A stretch of 8,817 bases of DNA from contig JAJRTP010000241.1 in the NCBI GenBank assembly GCA_024278255.1, positions 1 through 8,817 of the forward strand, given 5' to 3'. Each line of letters begins with the position of its first letter. The stretch's first letter is position 1. The stretch is from Chloroflexota bacterium (GTDB taxonomy: Bacteria > Chloroflexota > Anaerolineae > Promineifilales > Promineifilaceae). Shown here piece after piece: positions 4,553 to 8,817 of the stretch. Under the pieces are notes generated by a model. That model ran no database searches. It saw nothing but the letters and a program-made list of their open reading frames with translations, and was not told the origin of the DNA. The position numbers were made by a program, and so were the translations under genes.

Positions 4553-7500
4553 TTACGGAGCCGCATACGGCATGGGCACACCCGCGCTAAAGTTCAGCGG
4601 GCCGCTGGCCGTCGTCAACGTCAGCGCAGCGCCGTTGATGGTGTAGCTGGTAGCCGTTTGTAACGCCGCCAGATACGCTTCTTCCTGCTCTGCCAGTTCC
4701 GGCGTGCAGGCCGCACCGGTCGTCGTAATCGGGCCGATGGTAATATTGTTTGTGTTGCCCGCAGCCAGCGTGGTCGTGTAGCTGGCATTGTAGCTGTTAC
4801 AGCCGCCAAACCCGGACAGCGTGCCATTGGCAAAAGTCAGCGTGATAGAGCCAAACCCTGTCCCGTTCAACAGCCAGGCAGTTCCGTCCAGCGTCGCATT
4901 GATGGTGATCGCCATGCTGGCGCTGTCGCTCAGGCCACCCGCATCAGCCACGGTCACGGACGGGTAATACGTGCCCGGCTGGGTGTAGATAGTGGTGAAG
5001 CTGTTGTCCGGCCCCGGCCCCACGTTGTTACCATCACCGGACTGCCACTGGTAGCCGGTAATTGCCGCCGTACCCTGCTGCGAGTTGGCCGCGCTGAAGG
5101 TAACGGATTCACCCACAAAAGCCATCGCCGGGCCTTCGATAACGGCCGTAGGCGGCGTCACTTCCACAACCGGCGTAATCTGCACAGTTTTTGTCGTGGC
5201 ATTGGTTTTCCCAGCCTGATCCGTCACCGTCAAGTTAACCGTGTAAGTTCCGGCGGTATTGTACGTGTACGGCACAGTCGCCCCGGTCAGGAACGCCCCA
5301 TCCCCCATCTCCCAATCATAACGAACAATCGGCGTGTCACCGGCCGTAGATGATGAACCATTAAAGGTGATGGGCTGGCCTGTTTCCGCCAAATCCTCAC
5401 TGACGATAACGGCCGTAGGCCCCTTAGGCGCTTGCGGCGCAATAGACGAGAAGTTCATCGTGCCGCCATCCACCGTCAAAACCTGCAAAGACGTGCCATT
5501 AACCGAATAGCTTACGGCCGCCGGCATCAGACGCAGGAACGTTTCTTCCTGTTTAGCCAAAGCATCACTGGTACAGGCCGCTCGCGTCGAGTTAAAACCG
5601 CTGATCGTCAGCTTGTTCCCCTGTTCCGTTTTGTAAGAGCCGGTGTAATCATTACAGCCGGTATTACCGTTGAGCGAACTGCCATCCGCCGCAAAGAATG
5701 CCGTCGGGTTACTGCCGGGAATGGCGTTCAACGTCTCATAGGAGAGGAGATACCAGGTGATATTTTGCAGTTCGCGGGATTGATCCAGAATAGGCGTACT
5801 ATTATAGGTAAGCACCCCATTAGCCGTAGAGATAAGCAGTTGGTCACCGGCCCGGTCATAACTGTACGCCTTGCTCAACCAGTCAAAGTAACCGCCTTCC
5901 TGCTCCATCACCGCCGGATCACACGCCTTGCGGGTCGTCTGGATGGGGCCAATGGCAAAGTTTTCCCCAATGGCCGCATTGTACCCGTTACAACCGCCGG
6001 AGCCGCTGATGGTTCCTGTCGTGCCACCTTCATCAATCACAAAATCGGCCGTAATTTCCGTACCGGAGATGATGGGGTTGTCACCGATGGCTGAGAGATA
6101 CCAGAAAGTACCTTGCAGCGGCGTCAGATCAAGCACGGGCGCTTCCACCGGGGGCGGCGTCGCCACAAAGTTCAGGACTTGGGCGGTTTCCCCTTCACCG
6201 GCAAAGATTTGCAAGTTATTGCCCAAAATACGGTAGCTGGTTGCCGCATTCAGCGTCAGGAAATACTGCTGTTCCACCTCAAAGTTGTTGCCCCAGGGGC
6301 AATCTTCATTGTTCGTCTTAGACGGCAGGTTGACCTTTATTTCGTTCAGGTTGGCGGTGAAAGTAGCGTTGTACTCATTACAGCCCGTTTCCCCAACCAC
6401 GGTGCCGGAAGGCAAAGTGGGCAAGCGGCTGAATTGAGCCGTGAAGTGGCTGCCTTCTACCGGGGGCTGCGGATCGTTCACACTGCCCAATGAAACCAGT
6501 GTCCAGAGCGTCCCTTCCAACGGTTCGCGGTTGGCTGCGTATTGGATGTCGCCGTTAGGGCCTTGAACAAGCAGTTGATCGCCGAAGATTTCGTAACTTT
6601 CGGCCGTTTGCAGTGTGGTCACATAGCTTTGCTCCAACTGGTTCAACGCTTCATCCGGGCAAAGCGCCTGTGTCATTGCCATCGGGCTGTTGACAGTGAG
6701 GCTGCCATCGGCAAAGGTGTAGCTGGTGTTGTAATTGTTGCAGCCGGTGCTGCCGCCAATCGTGCCTTCACCGGCGGTCTCGCCCGGCTCAAGGAGCGCG
6801 GTAATTTCCACACCCTCCGGTACGGGCTGCCCGGCGACCATTACGGCCTGCCACAGCACGTTTTCCAGCGGTAAATTCTGGGACGTGAAGTTCAGGACGC
6901 CGCCATCGTAGCTGATTTGCATGTTGGCCCCGAAAATCTCATACGTCTGAGCCGTGGCCAGCGCCGCCAGGAAAGCTGCTTCCTGATCCGCGCCGACGGG
7001 GCAGGCCATCATGGTGGTAGCCATGGGGGCAAAGCTGATGTTGTTCCCATCGAGGGTGTAGCTGGTAGAGTACTGGTTACAGGTGGAAAGGCCGGCAACC
7101 GTGCCCGTCGTGTCGCTTTCAGGGGTGAATACGGCCGTAACCGCCGTCCCCTCTTCTACATCCTGCAAATCATCCGGGCTGCCATAAGAAACCAGCCGCC
7201 ATGTCGTGCCGGTGAGCGGCACTTCGCCGGGGGCGTAGATCAGTTTCTCTTCGTAAGGCTGGCCGCTGGTGTAGGTCAACTCCAACCGCCCCTCGTCATT
7301 GATGGCCCAATTGGTCACAGTTTCCAGAGCGCCAAAATAGGCAATTTCCTGGTCACCGCCCGTTTCACAAGCCATCATCGTAGAGCCGATAGGCCCGTCA
7401 ATGGTCAGTCCACCATCATCGGTGGAAGTGTAACCGGCAAAGTAGTTGTTGCAGCCGCCGGAACCACTGACAGTGGGTTCGGTACTGCTAAAAGTTGCGG

Positions 7501-7777
7501 TGATTTTCGTCCCTTCTTCCACCACGGTCGGGTTAGCGGCATCACCGTAGCCCACCAGCACCCAGAGGCGATCCGCTGCTTCACCCCACAGGTAGATGGG
7601 TTGGCTGATTTCGGGGGTTTCAGCATTCGGTTCGGTTGTTTCGGGTACGGCCGTGGGTTCCCCAGCCACCGGTACTTCTGTTGGTGGCAACGGCGTCGGC
7701 GTCGGTTCTTCCTTGCTGCACGCGGCCAAAACCAGCAGCAACAATAACATGGGTAATACAATTTTTATTATTTTCAT
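4553..7777 (-). CDS. Large surface lipoprotein with seven META (HslJ/DUF306) domains and two PKD domains
   Basis: 1074 residues from the ATG at 7777, chosen because AGGAG (7786-7790) lies eight bases upstream; an earlier in-frame ATG at 7816 would place extra residues before the signal peptide. Residues 1-20 (MKIIKIVLPMLLLLLVLAAC) are a lipoprotein signal with lipobox LAAC, so Cys20 should be lipidated and the protein held at the outer face of the membrane. A Pro/Thr/Glu linker (21-60) follows. META-like domains lie at about 70-182, 188-298, 303-415, 419-538, 553-659, 668-777 and 962-1064, each with W-x-L, a GCN-Y motif and a second Cys. PKD domains lie at about 785-868 (YDWEMGDG) and 875-960 (YQWQSGDG). 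META domains occur in HslJ-like envelope proteins; PKD domains are beta-sandwich spacers or adhesion modules. It has its own promoter and terminator, so it is probably monocistronic. Adhesion or envelope-stress function is inference. Confidence 0.92.
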   Translation of the reverse strand: MKIIKIVLPMLLLLLVLAACSKEEPTPTPLPPTEVPVAGEPTAVPETTEPNAETPEISQPIYLWGEAADRLWVLVGYGDAANPTVVEEGTKITATFSSTEPTVSGSGGCNNYFAGYTSTDDGGLTIDGPIGSTMMACETGGDQEIAYFGALETVTNWAINDEGRLELTYTSGQPYEEKLIYAPGEVPLTGTTWRLVSYGSPDDLQDVEEGTAVTAVFTPESDTTGTVAGLSTCNQYSTSYTLDGNNISFAPMATTMMACPVGADQEAAFLAALATAQTYEIFGANMQISYDGGVLNFTSQNLPLENVLWQAVMVAGQPVPEGVEITALLEPGETAGEGTIGGSTGCNNYNTSYTFADGSLTVNSPMAMTQALCPDEALNQLEQSYVTTLQTAESYEIFGDQLLVQGPNGDIQYAANREPLEGTLWTLVSLGSVNDPQPPVEGSHFTAQFSRLPTLPSGTVVGETGCNEYNATFTANLNEIKVNLPSKTNNEDCPWGNNFEVEQQYFLTLNAATSYRILGNNLQIFAGEGETAQVLNFVATPPPVEAPVLDLTPLQGTFWYLSAIGDNPIISGTEITADFVIDEGGTTGTISGSGGCNGYNAAIGENFAIGPIQTTRKACDPAVMEQEGGYFDWLSKAYSYDRAGDQLLISTANGVLTYNSTPILDQSRELQNITWYLLSYETLNAIPGSNPTAFFAADGSSLNGNTGCNDYTGSYKTEQGNKLTISGFNSTRAACTSDALAKQEETFLRLMPAAVSYSVNGTSLQVLTVDGGTMNFSSIAPQAPKGPTAVIVSEDLAETGQPITFNGSSSTAGDTPIVRYDWEMGDGAFLTGATVPYTYNTAGTYTVNLTVTDQAGKTNATTKTVQITPVVEVTPPTAVIEGPAMAFVGESVTFSAANSQQGTAAITGYQWQSGDGNNVGPGPDNSFTTIYTQPGTYYPSVTVADAGGLSDSASMAITINATLDGTAWLLNGTGFGSITLTFANGTLSGFGGCNSYNASYTTTLAAGNTNNITIGPITTTGAACTPELAEQEEAYLAALQTATSYTINGAALTLTTASGPLNFSAGVPMPYAAP

Positions 7778-7836
7778 CGAATATTCTCCTCTAAATCTTA
7801 CGGTACATTCATCCATACTATCTATGTGAAAGCCAG

Positions 7837-7867
7837 ATTATATTCTTTTCAGATAGTAACCCATCAA
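7837..7867 (-). promoter_or_regulatory. Promoter of the META/PKD lipoprotein gene
   Basis: A perfect TATAAT (minus strand, 7842-7837) is preceded after 19 bases by TTGATG (7867-7862), a partial -35. The spacing is longer than ideal. Transcription would start near 7830, giving a leader of about 50 bases that ends in the AGGAG ribosome binding site at 7786-7790 and the ATG at 7777. The in-frame ATG at 7816 would lie within this leader. Confidence 0.5.
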
Positions 7868-8012
7868 CGGAATGGCGTTTTTAACCAAGCGTTTATCCTC
7901 CGAACCATCTATGTTTATCAGCATCCGTTCCATAGCAGCCCGTCGCAGCGGCTGAAAATAGCGAGGAGATCACCCAAAACGAAGGAGGAAACGGATGGTT
8001 TTTTCAGATGTT

Positions 8013-8068
8013 GTAGCCGCGGTATCCCTACCGCGCAAGCGTAATCGCGGCAAGGATACCACGGCTAC
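8013..8068 (-). repeat. 23-bp hairpin downstream of the HTH/cupin gene (REP-like or 3'-UTR element)
   Basis: Arms 8013-8035 and 8046-8068 surround a 10-base loop. Read as DNA they match at 20 of 23 places, but all three differences are G-U pairs in the minus-strand RNA, so that RNA folds into an unbroken 23-bp stem. It begins 46 bases after the regulator's TAG. No T-run follows on either strand, so it is not a standard terminator; an mRNA-stabilising element or dispersed palindromic repeat is more likely. Confidence 0.8.
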
Positions 8069-8114
8069 TTATTTGAAATGTACCCGATGACAAATAAGGG
8101 GATAAACTGGCAGC

Positions 8115-8651
8115 CTACAACACCGGCGGCGTGATGCAGCAGATAATAATTAATTCCTCATCACAAATTGACTTAAACTCCCGCAGCAAATCGCCATCAA
8201 AATAAATGGTGTCGCCAGCAGCCAACGTGTGCGTTTCTTCTCCGATTTGGATTTCCATAGACCCCTGGCATACGTGCATCCATTGTTCCGTCGGCTTCGC
8301 CAGCGGTTGGGCAATTCGGCAGGCGTGAGGGTCCATATGGATGAAAAAGGCCATCATTTGCCGGGAAAAGTTAGGCGTTAGCAAATCATACCCTATTTTT
8401 GAATCCGCAAAGTAGAGCTTGCCCCGCTTGTCGGCGCGGACAATTTCGCCACCCGGCACATCATTCAAGAAATAAAACATGGGTACCTGAAGCGCCGTGG
8501 CAATGCTTTGCAACGAATTCAGAGAAGGCGACACCTGATCATTTTCTACCTGGCTGAGAAAACTGGCGCTGACGCCGGTTTGTTCACCAAGTTCTCTTAG
8601 ACTAAAGCCCATTTCTTTGCGTCTCGTGCGTACGTGTTCACCAATTTTCAT
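8115..8651 (-). CDS. XRE-family HTH regulator with C-terminal cupin domain
   Basis: 178 residues, the usual length for this group. Residues 6-61 are an XRE/Cro-type helix-turn-helix (VRTRRKEMGFSLRELGEQTG, then SASFLSQVENDQVSPSLNSL). Residues about 105-172 form a cupin barrel (EQWMHVCQGSMEIQIGEE, then LAAGDTIYFDGDL). Related regulators such as PuuR sense small metabolites through the cupin; here the usual His pair of metal-binding cupins is missing (only H126 remains, and LLREF replaces the common PH-F), so the site more likely binds an organic ligand or is structural. AGAGGAAA before the ATG at 8651 supports the start. It follows a partial gene after 52 bases and may be in its operon, or be autoregulated through the repeats at 8681-8697. 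The stop is TAG, showing that amber is a normal stop here. The target genes are not evident. Confidence 0.92.
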   Translation of the reverse strand: MKIGEHVRTRRKEMGFSLRELGEQTGVSASFLSQVENDQVSPSLNSLQSIATALQVPMFYFLNDVPGGEIVRADKRGKLYFADSKIGYDLLTPNFSRQMMAFFIHMDPHACRIAQPLAKPTEQWMHVCQGSMEIQIGEETHTLAAGDTIYFDGDLLREFKSICDEELIIICCITPPVL

Positions 8652-8671
8652 AGTTTCCTCTTTATAGTTCT

Positions 8672-8697
8672 ATATATCCTGAAAACTCCGGAAAACT
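8672..8697 (-). promoter_or_regulatory. Possible promoter/operator upstream of the HTH/cupin regulator
   Basis: Two exact copies of GAAAACT (8681-8687 and 8691-8697) lie ten bases apart, one helical turn, overlapping a central TCCGGA. On the minus strand they precede TATATA (8677-8672), a possible -10. This arrangement would suit self-regulation by the XRE protein encoded just downstream. No good -35 is visible. Confidence 0.35.
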
Positions 8698-8703
8698 AAA
8701 AAA

Positions 8704-8817
8704 TCATATTGCAAACGATAAAATGTCTTCCCATTCAGAGTCGGTTAGCTCTGACTGTTCACGCATCTGCTCGACATGGCGATGAATAAGCAGATTTCGA
8801 AGTCCTTCTAAAAAGAA
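8704..8817 (-). CDS. C-terminal end of an unidentified protein, cut by the window edge
   Basis: The minus-strand frame from the edge to a TGA at 8706-8704 encodes 37 residues that look like a genuine helical C-terminus: FFLEGLRNLLIHRHVEQM, then REQSELTDSEWEDILSFAI. The acidic and amphipathic character and absence of stops support coding. I do not recognise the family from so little. It ends 52 bases before the HTH/cupin regulator on the same strand and is its only visible upstream neighbour, so it may be co-transcribed or controlled by it. Confidence 0.55.
   Translation of the reverse strand, partial: FFLEGLRNLLIHRHVEQMREQSELTDSEWEDILSFAI

Noticed and set aside
5432..6094. 220-residue plus-strand open frame opposite the lipoprotein gene
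   Set aside because: Arg/Gly-rich composition, no family resemblance, and it lies opposite a strong coding frame with lipobox and repeated domains; a GC-rich shadow.
6917..7747. 276-residue plus-strand open frame opposite the lipoprotein gene
   Set aside because: Same reason: it is the antisense of the META repeats and signal region, with no recognisable motif.

Overview
The window reads like a piece of a Chloroflexota genome, probably Anaerolineae-like. This is an inference from gene content: a NACHT NTPase with a short acidic/aliphatic repeat region, an effector-associated (EAD-type) adaptor, and a large META/PKD lipoprotein. No marker gene settles the taxonomy. All convincing protein genes lie on the minus strand, so transcription runs from high to low coordinates. 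Large plus-strand open frames opposite the GC-rich genes are shadows.

Right part (4553-8817), GC-rich. The 3' end of an unknown gene enters at the right edge (8704-8817). After 52 bases comes an XRE-family helix-turn-helix/cupin regulator (8115-8651). A roughly 340-base gap follows, holding a 23-bp RNA-type hairpin and a TATAAT-type promoter. Next is a 1074-residue lipoprotein (4553-7777) built from seven META domains and two PKD domains, closed by a clear terminator at 4486-4522.

Middle (3863-4552), no intact gene. It holds a 67-codon plus-strand open stretch that looks like the end of a truncated gene, a perfect 16-bp inverted repeat, a plus-strand terminator, and a good minus-strand promoter. 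Base composition changes here from GC-rich on the right to AT-richer on the left, suggesting the edge of an acquired island.

Left part (1-3862), a candidate immunity island on the minus strand: an HNH nuclease (2846-3862), a NACHT STAND-type NTPase (460-2619), and a partial gene starting with an EAD-like domain (1-416) behind a strong ribosome binding site. NACHT NTPases act as nucleotide-driven switches in bacterial conflict systems, and EADs are proposed to recruit effectors by like-with-like contact, so NACHT plus EAD protein suggests a sensor/effector pair. The HNH protein could be part of the same system or an independent passenger.

The NACHT gene is split by one in-frame TAG, followed at once by ATG in the same frame. 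Homology features continue on both sides, so it is either a recent nonsense mutation, a sequence error, or a two-polypeptide arrangement by termination-reinitiation. The downstream half also carries a perfect 16-bp palindrome inside the coding sequence and a run of about 15 four-residue repeats. Other points for a second look are six copies of the palindrome ACGGCCGT and several possible operators.
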